Made by a program: the position numbers and the translations under genes. From NCBI RefSeq assembly GCF_000428945.1, contig NZ_AUAX01000001.1, positions 1 to 64,000 of the forward strand: 64,000 bases of DNA, in the 5' to 3' direction. Below the pieces are notes generated by a model. That model was not told the DNA's origin. It searched no databases and was given only the letters and a program-made list of their open reading frames with translations. Below, piece by piece: positions 42,896 through 51,297 of the stretch; the stretch's first letter is position 1; each line of letters opens with the position of its first letter. The stretch is from Hamadaea tsunoensis DSM 44101 (GTDB lineage Bacteria; Actinomycetota; Actinomycetes; Mycobacteriales; Micromonosporaceae).

Positions 42896-44878
42896 TCAGG
42901 CGACTCCGGACGGCGGCGGGCTGAAGAACACGTCGTCGGGCAGCTCGTCGCGCGGCATCCCCGTGTTCTGCGCGATGAGGTCGCCGAGCGAGTGCCGGTA
43001 GTCGACGCCGAACGTCCGCTTGATCAGTTCCAGCCCGGGGTCGTTGCCGTAGAAGAAGCGGTCGCCGTCGCGCAGCGCCTGGAACTGCCTCGTCCACATG
43101 GCCAGCTGGAGCGGGCCGAGCTCGCTGCCGCGTACATGGGGTTCGCTCGACATGCCCACGAACGCGTCCAGCCGGTCGACCGAGCCGTAGACGCCCTTCA
43201 GCCGGGCGGCCAGCGGCGTACGCCGGGTCACGCGTACCACCGTGTTCTCGGCGGCGTCGGTGCCGGGAGTGACGCGGTGGCCCTCGGCGTCGAAGAGGCC
43301 GGTGAATTCCAGCGCGGCGGGTGAGTCGAGGGACAGCCCACGCGCCGGGCTGTCGCTCTTCTCCCCCGTCACGGCGGTGAAGGAGCGCGCGGGCGGCAGC
43401 CCGTACGCGCGCCGCAGCTGGTTGTAGCCCGGCATGCCGTGATCGCGGCCGCGCTGGATGTCGAGCGCGGCGAGGTCGAGCACGCCCTGGAAGCACTTGG
43501 GCAGCTCCGGGCCGTCCAGGCAATGCGGGTTGGTCTGGTTGGGGATCTGGAAGAGCACGCTGCGCAGCTGGTTGTCGATCATCTCGTCGTTGCGGTACTC
43601 CGACTCGGACGCGAGCCCGGTGAGCATCGGACCGAGGCCGACGAGCGGCAGCAGGTCGGGGTTGAAGAAGGCGACGTTGAGCGGGATCGTCAGCTCGATC
43701 TCCTCGCCGTCGGCCGATTTCTCGGTCTCGACGCCCTGCTGGCGCAGGGCTTCGAGGTGGGCGGGGGTCATCGTGGCGGCGTCGAGGTCCGCCTCGAACT
43801 CGCCGTGGATCTGGCTGTGGGCGCGGTAGCCCACGGTGGCGAACTCGTTGGTCACCGCCGCGTCGACGTCCGGGTCGTAGCCCCGGTACGCCGGCAGCCG
43901 CACGCCCATCGCGGGCAGGAACTGCGTGTAGGTGATGTACTGCTGCTCGGCGATGACGACCCGGCGGGCGATCTGGAACCGCTCCTCCTCGCTGAGCGAG
44001 CGCGGCAGCTGGTCCACGATCCGGTTGTGCTCGCGGGCGAACAGGGTCTGCACGGCGGTGAGCGCGGTGTTCTCGTTCGCGCGCCGGTCCCCCGCGACCA
44101 TCGCCTTGGCGGGCTGGCCGATCAGCCGGCCGTCGATGTTCATCGGGGGCGCGGTCTTGGAGTCGCCCCGCGCATCGCTGCGCGGCAGGTAACCGTCCGC
44201 GAGCAGCAGGTGCGCCCCGTTGTTGCCCAGGTCGCCGTCGACCGGGCCCTCGCGCAGCCATTCGAGCCGGTCGGCCGAGCCGCCGTAGACCGCCCACGCG
44301 TCGAGGTACGAGCTGACCGTGTTGATCTGCTGGCGGGCGTTGGTCGTACCGGTGCCGGCGGCCGCCTTGGACCGGGTGAACGGCAGCACGCCGAGATCGT
44401 TGGTGAAGGTCTCCAAGGGGTCCAACGCGTCGAAGGGGAGATCCGCCTTCGCTCCGGCGTCGTCACGCAGGCCCATCGTGTGGTCGAGGAACTGGCCCCA
44501 GGTGAATCCCCATTGGCTCACCCGGCGCTCGGAGAAGACGTTCTGGTGCAGGTCGTTGAAGACGCGGTTGCTGATGAAGCGCACGTCGGGACCCGCGACC
44601 GGCGCGCTCCTGCCGTCGGCGTACCGGGCGGCGGTCACGCGTGGATAGGCCTGCCCTGCCTGCCCCCACGACGGGTGTACGCGATTGTTGCCCGAGCCGT
44701 CGAGGCTCTCGATCGGCAGCCGCCCGAGAATGGACGGCGAGGAGCCCGGGCGCGGATGGTGCGGCCGCCCCGAGGCGAGCGAGGAATGTACCTGGACTCC
44801 GCCGACCAGCATCACGATGACGGCGGCGACGGCGATTAATCCGTAGCGGGATCGGCTACGGCTTTTGCTGCGTCTCAT
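42896..44878 (-). CDS. Secreted animal-type haem peroxidase
   Basis: 660 aa. N-terminal basic stretch and signal/anchor (LIAVAAVIVMLVGGVQVHS). Peroxidase-cyclooxygenase superfamily domain: distal-His region WGFTWGQFLDHTMGL, TALTAVQTLFAREHNRIVDQL, proximal-His region VGYRAHSQIHGEFE and the strongly conserved DIQRGRDHGMPGYNQLRRAYG. Bacterial members oxidise halides or phenolics with peroxide and are thought to act in defence or cell-surface chemistry. ATG at 44878 preceded by AGGAG. Single-gene unit with a long, less GC-rich upstream region. Confidence 0.93.
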   Translation of the reverse strand: MRRSKSRSRSRYGLIAVAAVIVMLVGGVQVHSSLASGRPHHPRPGSSPSILGRLPIESLDGSGNNRVHPSWGQAGQAYPRVTAARYADGRSAPVAGPDVRFISNRVFNDLHQNVFSERRVSQWGFTWGQFLDHTMGLRDDAGAKADLPFDALDPLETFTNDLGVLPFTRSKAAAGTGTTNARQQINTVSSYLDAWAVYGGSADRLEWLREGPVDGDLGNNGAHLLLADGYLPRSDARGDSKTAPPMNIDGRLIGQPAKAMVAGDRRANENTALTAVQTLFAREHNRIVDQLPRSLSEEERFQIARRVVIAEQQYITYTQFLPAMGVRLPAYRGYDPDVDAAVTNEFATVGYRAHSQIHGEFEADLDAATMTPAHLEALRQQGVETEKSADGEEIELTIPLNVAFFNPDLLPLVGLGPMLTGLASESEYRNDEMIDNQLRSVLFQIPNQTNPHCLDGPELPKCFQGVLDLAALDIQRGRDHGMPGYNQLRRAYGLPPARSFTAVTGEKSDSPARGLSLDSPAALEFTGLFDAEGHRVTPGTDAAENTVVRVTRRTPLAARLKGVYGSVDRLDAFVGMSSEPHVRGSELGPLQLAMWTRQFQALRDGDRFFYGNDPGLELIKRTFGVDYRHSLGDLIAQNTGMPRDELPDDVFFSPPPSGVA

Positions 44879-45284
44879 GGTCCGCTCCTGCCAGACAGAA
44901 ACAGCACTCAGACCACTCATCCGGCTGGACGAGTGGCGGGACGAGCAGTTCTGTTCGGCGCGCCGAGCACATCTTTCGGCCCGGAATCGGCCATCGTCAA
45001 GAAATTCGATGTGCCATCTGACCTGCTGGTATCGACAATTGCATTGCGTCACTGCGCGTTGCGATGCGTCACGTGATTCGCATTCTCGACCAACTATCCA
45101 CTGTGCATTCCGAGTCAACATGAGCATACACAGAGTGACCATCGTCACTGCGTACGCACAGCGAGGAGTGAGTCACGCTGCGCTGCGGATTTTTCGGTCA
45201 TCGGGGATTTCATGGCGGTGACTTCCACACCGGGAAAAGCGGAGTATGCTTCGGCGGTTCGCCCTGGCCCCCCGGAGGATTGCG
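44879..45284. promoter_or_regulatory. 406-base divergent intergenic region, haem peroxidase/murA
   Basis: Lower in GC than the neighbours; no gene seen. It contains two direct repeats 20 bp apart, TTGCATTGCGTCAC (45039-45052) and TTGCGATGCGTCAC (45059-45072), a plausible tandem regulator site. A possible murA promoter is TTCCAC (45223-45228), 16-base spacer, TATGCT (45245-45250). Confidence 0.5.
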
Positions 45285-46613
45285 TTGACTGACGAACTCG
45301 TCGTACACGGTGGCACCCCCCTGATGGGGGAGGTCCGGGTCCGCGGCGCGAAGAACCTGGTCTCGAAGGCCATGGTCGCAGTGGTGCTCGGCGAGACGCC
45401 CAGCCGCATGTACGACGTGCCCCGCATCCGGGACGTCGAGATCGTCCGCGGCCTGCTGGAACTGCACGGCGTCCGGGTCACCGACGGCGAGCTCGACGGC
45501 GAACTGCGCTTCGACACCTCGAACGTCGAGCGGGCCGGGATCGACGAGATCAACGTGCACGCCGGTTCGAGCCGGATCCCGATCCTGCTCTGCGGCCCGC
45601 TGCTGCACCGGCTCGGCCACGCCTTCATCCCGGACCTGGGCGGCTGCCACATCGGCCCGCGCCCGATCGACTTCCACCTGGAGGCGCTGCGCCAGTTCGG
45701 CGCGGTCGTCGACAAGCGGCCCGAGGGCCTGCACCTGTCGGCACCGAACGGGCTGCACGGCATCAAGTTCCGGCTCGACTACCCCTCCGTCGGCGCGACC
45801 GAGCAGATCCTGCTCACCGCCGTGCGCGCCGAGGGCGTCACCGAGCTGTCGAACGCGGCCGTCGAGCCCGAGATCATCGACCTCATCTGCATCCTGCAGA
45901 AGATGGGCGCGATCATCAAGGTGCACACCAACCGCGTGATCGAGATCGAGGGCGTACCGCGCCTGGTCGGCTACTCGCACCGGCCGATCCCGGACCGCAT
46001 CGAGGCGGCCAGCTGGGCCTCGGCCGCGCTGGCCACCAAGGGCGACATCATGGTCCGCGGCGCCCGCCAGGCCGACATGATGACCTACCTCAACGTCTTC
46101 CGCTCGATCGGCGGCGAGTACGAGGTCGACGACTCCCCCACCGGCGGCGGCATCCGCTTCTGGCACCCGGGCGGCGACCTCAAGCCGGTCGCCATCGAGA
46201 CCGACGTGCACCCCGGCTTCATGACCGACTGGCAGCAGCCCCTCGTGGTCGCGCTCACCCAGGCCAACGGCCTGTCCGTGGTGCACGAGACCGTCTACGA
46301 GAAGCGGTTCGGCTACACCTCCGCGCTCAACCAGATGGGCGCGACCATCCAGGTGTACGCGGAATGCCTGGGCGGTTCGGCTTGCCGCTTCGGCCGCCGG
46401 GGCTTCAAGCACTCGGCCGTGATCGCGGGCCCGGCGAAGCTGCACGCGCACGACCTCGTCATCCCCGACCTGCGGGCCGGGTTCAGCCACCTCATCGCCG
46501 CGCTGGCGGCCGAGGGCACCTCACGGGTGTACGGCGTGGACCTGATCAACCGCGGCTACGAGGACTTCGAGGCCAAGCTGGCCGGCCTCGGTGCTCGGGT
46601 CGAGCGTCCATAA
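45285..46613 (+). CDS. murA: UDP-N-acetylglucosamine 1-carboxyvinyltransferase
   Basis: 442 aa, starting at TTG 45285 because GGAGG lies 6 bases upstream. First committed step of peptidoglycan synthesis: transfers enolpyruvate from PEP to UDP-GlcNAc. Lys-Asn pair in RVRGAKNLVSKAM (23-24), fosfomycin-sensitive Cys111 in DLGGCHIGPRPIDF, and TDWQQPLVVALTQA with the catalytic Asp. The cysteine means native fosfomycin sensitivity is expected, unlike mycobacterial MurA with Asp. Typical length. Confidence 0.95.
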   Translation: MTDELVVHGGTPLMGEVRVRGAKNLVSKAMVAVVLGETPSRMYDVPRIRDVEIVRGLLELHGVRVTDGELDGELRFDTSNVERAGIDEINVHAGSSRIPILLCGPLLHRLGHAFIPDLGGCHIGPRPIDFHLEALRQFGAVVDKRPEGLHLSAPNGLHGIKFRLDYPSVGATEQILLTAVRAEGVTELSNAAVEPEIIDLICILQKMGAIIKVHTNRVIEIEGVPRLVGYSHRPIPDRIEAASWASAALATKGDIMVRGARQADMMTYLNVFRSIGGEYEVDDSPTGGGIRFWHPGGDLKPVAIETDVHPGFMTDWQQPLVVALTQANGLSVVHETVYEKRFGYTSALNQMGATIQVYAECLGGSACRFGRRGFKHSAVIAGPAKLHAHDLVIPDLRAGFSHLIAALAAEGTSRVYGVDLINRGYEDFEAKLAGLGARVERP

Positions 46614-46623
46614 TTTCTTCGGC

Positions 46624-46629
46624 TACTCT
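46624..46629 (+). promoter_or_regulatory. Predicted leaderless -10 (TACTCT) for the DUF3043 gene
   Basis: Ends 7 bases before the GTG at 46637; no ribosome site. Confidence 0.5.
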
Positions 46630-46636
46630 TGTCCGC

Positions 46637-47272
46637 GTGGCTACGCTTTTCCGTCGTAAATCCGCTGACAGCACCCTCTCTCCTGCCGAGGAGAGCGTCG
46701 GCTCGGTGAACACCGAGACCCGCTCCGACGAGGAGATCGTGCACGGCTCCCGGGGTTACACGCCCGGCAAGGGAAAGGCGACCCCGAAGCGGAGCGACGG
46801 CCGCCGCAAGCCCGAGCCGCCGCCGGCCAACCGGCGCGAGGCGTACAAGCGGGCCCGGGAGAAGTCGAAGGGCGACCGGGCCGAGGCGATGGCCGGCATG
46901 CGCGCCGGTGACGAGCGTTACCTGATGCCCCGTGACAAGGGCCCGGAGCGCAAGCTCGTCCGCGACATCGTCGACTCCCGGCGTACCGTCGGCACCTGGT
47001 TCTTCGGCAGCGCCTTCGTGGTGCTCCTCGGCTCCGCCACCGGCCAGGCCGGCTTCGTCATGTACGCGCAGCTGCTGTGGTTCCTGATCGCGTTCGCCAC
47101 CCTGGTCGACACGGTGCTCATCTGCCGGAAGGTCGGCAAGCTGGTCCGCGAGCGGCTCCCGAAGTCGACCGTGCGGGTGTCGTCGCTGTACTTCTACGCG
47201 TTCATGCGCGGGATCACCTTCCGCCGCCTGCGGATGCCGCAGCCCCGCCTGAAGTTCGGCGAGAAGTTCTGA
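46637..47272 (+). CDS. DUF3043-family membrane protein
   Basis: 211 aa. A charged N-terminal half (KPEPPPANRREAYKRAREKS) precedes GDERYLMPRDKGPERKLVRD and two membrane helices around TWFFGSAFVVLLGSA and AQLLWFLIAFATLVDTVLI, ending RLRMPQPRLKFGEKF. This layout is the actinobacterial DUF3043 family, function unknown. It follows murA by 23 bases but has its own predicted promoter. Confidence 0.85.
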   Translation: MATLFRRKSADSTLSPAEESVGSVNTETRSDEEIVHGSRGYTPGKGKATPKRSDGRRKPEPPPANRREAYKRAREKSKGDRAEAMAGMRAGDERYLMPRDKGPERKLVRDIVDSRRTVGTWFFGSAFVVLLGSATGQAGFVMYAQLLWFLIAFATLVDTVLICRKVGKLVRERLPKSTVRVSSLYFYAFMRGITFRRLRMPQPRLKFGEKF

Positions 47273-47286
47273 CCCTCCGCTCTCCG

Positions 47287-47314
47287 AAAGGCCGCCCCTC
47301 ACCGGGCGGCCTTT
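47287..47314 (+). terminator. Terminator after the DUF3043 gene
   Basis: AAAGGCCGCCC and GGGCGGCCTTT arms, followed by TT. Confidence 0.9.
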
Positions 47315-47345
47315 TTCGTATCCAAGGCCTTGGGCGTCAACTGGG

Positions 47346-47375
47346 GTTGACAGGGGCCGATTGTCAACCTACATT
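47346..47375 (+). promoter_or_regulatory. Leaderless promoter with overlapping inverted repeat
   Basis: Near-consensus -35 TTGACA (47347-47352), 17-base spacer, -10 TACATT (47370-47375) and the ATG 6 bases later. GTTGACA (47346-47352) and TGTCAAC (47362-47368) form an inverted repeat over the -35 and spacer; a third TTGACA half-site is at 47374-47379. Probable autoregulatory operator for the downstream HTH protein. Confidence 0.7.
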
Positions 47376-47381
47376 GACAGC

Positions 47382-47654
47382 ATGACCGAGGCACAGGAGG
47401 CCCAACCTTCCGAGGACGACCGGGCGGCCACCCAGCGCCTGACGGCCGCGGCCAGCGGCAAGGACCCGAGCACCGGCCTGCGGGCGGTCCGGGCACTGCG
47501 CGACCTGGCCGAACGGCTGGAGGCGGTGCAGGTACGCCACGCCCGCGACCTCGGCTGGACCTGGCAGGAGATCGCCGCCCAGCTCGGGGTCACCCGGCAG
47601 GCGGTGCACAAGAAGTTCGGTGGCGGCCGCGGACTCTTCGGAGGGGAGAAGTAG
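47382..47654 (+). CDS. Small helix-turn-helix DNA-binding protein
   Basis: 90 aa. C-terminal HTH: GWTWQEIAAQLGVTRQAVHK preceded by a helix-rich RALRDLAERLEAVQVRHARD. Typical of small actinobacterial regulators found beside a Clp N-domain protein. ATG at 47382 is the predicted transcription start. Two bases separate its stop from the next ATG, so it is cotranscribed with the Clp-N gene, which may be its sensor or antagonist. Confidence 0.88.
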   Translation: MTEAQEAQPSEDDRAATQRLTAAASGKDPSTGLRAVRALRDLAERLEAVQVRHARDLGWTWQEIAAQLGVTRQAVHKKFGGGRGLFGGEK

Positions 47655-47656
47655 AC

Positions 47657-48178
47657 ATGGCATTCGAGAGGTTCGGCATGGGCGCCCGGGTGGCGGTGAT
47701 CGGGGCACGGGAGGTGGCCAGGCGCAACGGCGACGACCGGATCGGTCCCGAGCACCTGCTCGTCGCGCTGCTGGAGCAGCCGGACAGCGTCACCGCGACC
47801 GTCCTCGGGCGGCACGGCATCACGGCGGAGACGGCGTACCCGGAGATCAAGAAGCCGGGCGGCCTCGACGCGGAGGCACTGGAGGCGATCGGCATCGACC
47901 TCGAGGCGGTACGCGGAAAGCTGGAGGAGGCGTTCGGGGAAGGTGTGCTCGACCCGCCCGCGAAGGCGAAGAAGGGCGGCCGGCTGCCGTTCACCCCGTC
48001 GGCCAAGAAGTCGCTCGAACTGGCGCTGCGGGAGGCGATCGCGCTCAAGCACAACGGCATCACCGACGGCCATCTGATGCTCGGGCTGCTGCGCGCGGCC
48101 GATCCCGTCGTGGTCCGGATCCTGGCCGGGGCCGACCCGAAGGTGTTGCGCGAGCAGATCACGGCCGAACTCGGCTGA
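47657..48178 (+). CDS. Clp N-terminal domain protein without ATPase
   Basis: 173 aa. Two Clp-R repeats: FERFGMGARVAVIGAREVAR with IGPEHLLVALLEQP, and FTPSAKKSLELALREAIALK with ITDGHLMLGLLRA. These match the substrate/adaptor-binding N-domain of ClpC/ClpA, but no AAA module follows. Could compete with ClpC for adaptors or sense misfolded proteins. GGAGGGGAG upstream of the ATG is a strong ribosome site. Second gene of the HTH operon. Confidence 0.9.
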   Translation: MAFERFGMGARVAVIGAREVARRNGDDRIGPEHLLVALLEQPDSVTATVLGRHGITAETAYPEIKKPGGLDAEALEAIGIDLEAVRGKLEEAFGEGVLDPPAKAKKGGRLPFTPSAKKSLELALREAIALKHNGITDGHLMLGLLRAADPVVVRILAGADPKVLREQITAELG

Positions 48179-48186
48179 GGCTGCCT

Positions 48187-48192
48187 TACGCT
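48187..48192 (+). promoter_or_regulatory. Predicted leaderless -10 (TACGCT) for the DUF2461 gene
   Basis: Ends 7 bases before the ATG at 48200; no ribosome site. Confidence 0.5.
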
Positions 48193-48199
48193 GCCCCCC

Positions 48200-48832
48200 A
48201 TGGGGTTCACCGGCTTTCCCGACGAGGCCTTCGCCTTCTACGAGGGGCTGCTCGCCGACAATTCCAAGGCGTACTGGACGGATCACAAGGCGGTCTACGA
48301 ATCGGCGGTGCGTACGCCGATGCTGGAACTGCTCGACGCGCTCGGCGACGGCTGGGGCGAGGCCAAGCTGTTCCGGCCCTACCGGGACGTGCGGTTCTCG
48401 GCCGACAAGTCGCCGTACAAGACCCACCAGGGCGCGTTCTGCTCCATCGAGCCGGGCGTCGGCTACTACGTGCACGTCGACGCGGACGGTATCTACGCCG
48501 CGGCCGGATTCCACTCCCACACGAAGGACCAGACGGTCCGGTACCGGGCGGCGGTCGACGCCCCCGGTACCGGCCAGGCGCTCGCGGCGCTGGCCGCCAA
48601 GCTCACGAAGGCCGGTTTCGAGCTCGGCGGCGACCGGGTCAAGACGCGGCCGCGCGGGGTGGCCGCCGATCACCCCCGGCTGGAACTCATGCGCCACGAG
48701 TCGCTCATCGCGGGCCGCCACCATGATCCGACGGTGTCGTCGGATGTGCTGAAGATGGTTCGCGGCGACTGGAAAGCCCTCAAGCCGCTGGTCGACTGGG
48801 CACTCACCAATGTCGGCCCGGGCGCGGACTAA
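48200..48832 (+). CDS. DUF2461-family protein
   Basis: 210 aa. Conserved features: GFPDEAFAFYEGLLADNSKAYW, FRPYRDVRFSADKSPYKTHQGAF and a C-terminal LMRHESLIAGRHHDP, all typical of this widespread uncharacterised family (about 210 aa). No membrane segments. The TAA stop is directly followed by a dispersed repeat. Confidence 0.88.
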   Translation: MGFTGFPDEAFAFYEGLLADNSKAYWTDHKAVYESAVRTPMLELLDALGDGWGEAKLFRPYRDVRFSADKSPYKTHQGAFCSIEPGVGYYVHVDADGIYAAAGFHSHTKDQTVRYRAAVDAPGTGQALAALAAKLTKAGFELGGDRVKTRPRGVAADHPRLELMRHESLIAGRHHDPTVSSDVLKMVRGDWKALKPLVDWALTNVGPGAD

Positions 48833-48980
48833 AGATCAAAATCTTCAAGTTCAAGATCTTCTTGTCCCGGGTTCGTCGATCTCACCTCCGCTCCTCGCGC
48901 GGGAGACCGTTCGGCGCTGGGGCGCCTCACTGCCAGGTGAGTGGGGCGACGCATCGTTCGCCGTCGTCCCGTCACCCTTC
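48833..48980 (+). repeat. Dispersed stop-codon repeat, copy 6
   Basis: Begins at the base after the DUF2461 stop: AGATCAAAATCTTCAAGTTC, then AAGATCTTCTTGTCCCGG, TTCGTCGATCTCACCTCC, CTCCTCGCGCGGGAGACCG and a GCATCG-TTCGCCGTCG block. It lacks the terminal TTTGTCGCGACTG motif. The convergent MFS gene reads through it and ends at 48851. Confidence 0.8.
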
Positions 48981-50182
48981 CTAGGCCCGGCCCCGGTCGC
49001 ACGGCGGATGAGGCGGGTAGCGGCAAGTGCGAGCAGGGCGGCGGCCACACCGGCCACTGCCGGTACGGCGAAGGCGCCAGACGAACCGGACGAGTCGGCG
49101 ATGTGGCCGGCGACGGCTGCGCCAAGTGCGACTCCCGCGACCACGCCGGAGGCGACGAGGGTCATGACCGTGCCGGCGCGGCCGCGCGGCGCGACGAGGT
49201 TGGCCAGGGCGTTGACCGTGATCAGGTAGGGCGCGCTGGTGACGCCGACGAGGAGCATCGCGACGATCATCCCGGCGAACGAGCCGGACAGCAGGTAGGC
49301 CGATCCCCCGCCGACGGCCAGGGCCGCGGCGAACATCAGATACCGGGTGACCGGGCCGATCCGGGCGGGCAGCCAGGCGGTGGCCACGCCGGCGGCCGCG
49401 CTGCCGACGCCGAGGACGGCGTAGATGAGGCCGGCCGCGCCCGGCGTGCCGGCGGATTCGGCGTACGCGGTGACGGCCGTCTGGGTGCCGCCGAAGACGA
49501 CCCCGATCGCGAGCATGGCCAGGACGAGTACGCCGAGAGCCGCCCCCGGCAACGGTTCCGCCCTCCGCTGCGCGGCCGGTACGCGCAGCACCGGCGGGGC
49601 CGTGTGGTGCATGGCGAACGGAATGGCGAACAGCACGGTCAGGATGGCCGCCACCACCAGCGGTACGCCGGGCGCGCCGGTCAGGGCCAGCAGGCCGACC
49701 AGGGCCGGACCGGCCATGAAGGACAGTTCGTCGGCCGCCCCCTCGTACGAGAACGCGGTCGGCAGGGTGCGGGTCTGTCCACGGTCGCCGAGCAGGACCG
49801 CCCAGCGTACGCGTACCAGCGGGCCGATCTGGGGATTCGCGAACCCGGCGGCGGCGGCGAGCAGGCCGGCCACGACGGGGGCCGCGCCACCGGCGACGGC
49901 GGCGACGATGCCGATCAGCGCGAGGGCGTCGAGGACGGCGGCCGCGAGACCGGTGCGGCGCTGGCCGAAGCGGTCGGCGAGGCGGCCGACGACGGGACCG
50001 CCCACGGCCGCGCCCACCCCGTACGCGGCGGCGACCGCGCCGGCGACGCCGAAGGAGCCGGTGGTGGCGGCGACGAGAGTGATCACACCGAGGGGCGCCA
50101 TGGCGGCGGGCAGCCGGGCGAGGAAGGCGGTGGCGAGAAAGCCGGTGCCGGTGGTGCGGACCAGCGTGCCGTAGGTGGCCAT
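48851..50182 (-). CDS. MFS transporter whose C-terminus is encoded in a dispersed repeat
   Basis: 443 aa, about 12 hydrophobic segments, with GPVVGRLADRFGQRR as motif A. Resembles YbfB/arabinose-efflux-like MFS proteins of unknown substrate. The last 43 residues (from about RKGDGTTANDASPHSPGSEA onward) are hydrophilic and come entirely from repeat copy 6; the transporter itself probably ended near there originally. ATG preceded by GGGAG. Confidence 0.85.
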   Translation of the reverse strand: MATYGTLVRTTGTGFLATAFLARLPAAMAPLGVITLVAATTGSFGVAGAVAAAYGVGAAVGGPVVGRLADRFGQRRTGLAAAVLDALALIGIVAAVAGGAAPVVAGLLAAAAGFANPQIGPLVRVRWAVLLGDRGQTRTLPTAFSYEGAADELSFMAGPALVGLLALTGAPGVPLVVAAILTVLFAIPFAMHHTAPPVLRVPAAQRRAEPLPGAALGVLVLAMLAIGVVFGGTQTAVTAYAESAGTPGAAGLIYAVLGVGSAAAGVATAWLPARIGPVTRYLMFAAALAVGGGSAYLLSGSFAGMIVAMLLVGVTSAPYLITVNALANLVAPRGRAGTVMTLVASGVVAGVALGAAVAGHIADSSGSSGAFAVPAVAGVAAALLALAATRLIRRATGAGPRKGDGTTANDASPHSPGSEAPQRRTVSRARSGGEIDEPGTRRS

Positions 50183-50319
50183 GCGAGGGCTCCCGAAATG
50201 TGCGGAGTTACGCATGCCGTCCCACCCAACCGGCATGCCCCTTGCGGCCCTGTGCGTGCCCGGTCGTCCCCTTTCGCGAACCGATCCGCGAGGCAGGGGC
50301 GAAGCCGAGCCGCCCGAGC

Positions 50320-51297
50320 CTAGCTCATGATCGACGTGGCCGGGGAGAGATAGAGGCGCGAGATCACATCTTCGATCTCGGGCTCGGCGATCGACAGGTC
50401 GCGCAGCGTGCCCCAGGTCACCAGGCGGGCGATGAGATCGCCGACCTCGGCCGTGCTGTCGAGGGCGAACACGAGCCGGGCGGCTTCGGCGGATTCGAGC
50501 GTCACACCGGGCAGCCCCGAGACGTCGCCGGGCACGACCGGTACCGCGAAGTCGGCGGTCACCCGGCGCTGCGAGCCGTAGCGCTCGTGGAGCTGCGTGA
50601 GGGTGCCGTCGTGCACCACCCGGCCGTGGTCGATGACCACGATCCGCCGGCACAGCCGCTCGATGTCGGCCAGGTCGTGGGTGGTCAGCACCACCGTCGT
50701 GTCACCGCGCGCGCCCAGTTCGGCCAGGAACTGCCGGACCGCCTGCTTGCTCAGCACGTCCAGGCCGATCGTCGGCTCGTCCAGGAACAGCACCTCCGGG
50801 CTGTGCAGCAGGGCCGCGGTGAGCTCGCCGCGCATCCGCTGGCCCAGCGAGAGCTGCCGCACGGGAGTGTCCATGAAGGACCCGAGGTCCAGCAGGTCCG
50901 TGCAGCGCCGCAGCGCCGCCGCGTGTTCACCCGCGGGTACGCGGTGCACGTGCCGCAGCAGCGTGAACGAGTCCCGCAGCGGAAGATCCCACTGCAGGCC
51001 GGACCGCTGCCCGAAGACGACGCCGATCCGGGCGGCGAGCCGGCGCCGCTGGGGCACCGGGGCGTACCCGCAGACGGTCAGGTCGCCGGCGGTCGGATGC
51101 AGCACGCCGGTCATCATCTTCAGCGTCGTGGACTTGCCGGCCCCGTTCGGGCCGAGGTAGCCGAGCAGCTCGCCCCGCTCGACCGCCAGGTCCACGCCGT
51201 CCACGGCACTGACCACACTGGACGTACGCCGGAACCGGCCGGCCTTCGCGCGTACGGTGAACTCCTTGCGCAGCCCGCGGGCCTCGATCACGTTCAT
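50320..51297 (-). CDS. ABC transporter ATP-binding protein
   Basis: 325 aa. Walker A GPNGAGKST (near 53), signature LSLGQRMRGEL, Walker B VLFLDEPTIGLD and H-loop TTHDLADIE. A C-terminal extension of about 80 residues (VTADFAVPVVPGDVSGLPGV) is typical of the ABC-2 exporter branch with DUF990-type permeases. ATG overlaps the permease stop (ATGA). Works with the two upstream permeases as a heteromeric exporter. Confidence 0.94.
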   Translation of the reverse strand: MNVIEARGLRKEFTVRAKAGRFRRTSSVVSAVDGVDLAVERGELLGYLGPNGAGKSTTLKMMTGVLHPTAGDLTVCGYAPVPQRRRLAARIGVVFGQRSGLQWDLPLRDSFTLLRHVHRVPAGEHAAALRRCTDLLDLGSFMDTPVRQLSLGQRMRGELTAALLHSPEVLFLDEPTIGLDVLSKQAVRQFLAELGARGDTTVVLTTHDLADIERLCRRIVVIDHGRVVHDGTLTQLHERYGSQRRVTADFAVPVVPGDVSGLPGVTLESAEAARLVFALDSTAEVGDLIARLVTWGTLRDLSIAEPEIEDVISRLYLSPATSIMS

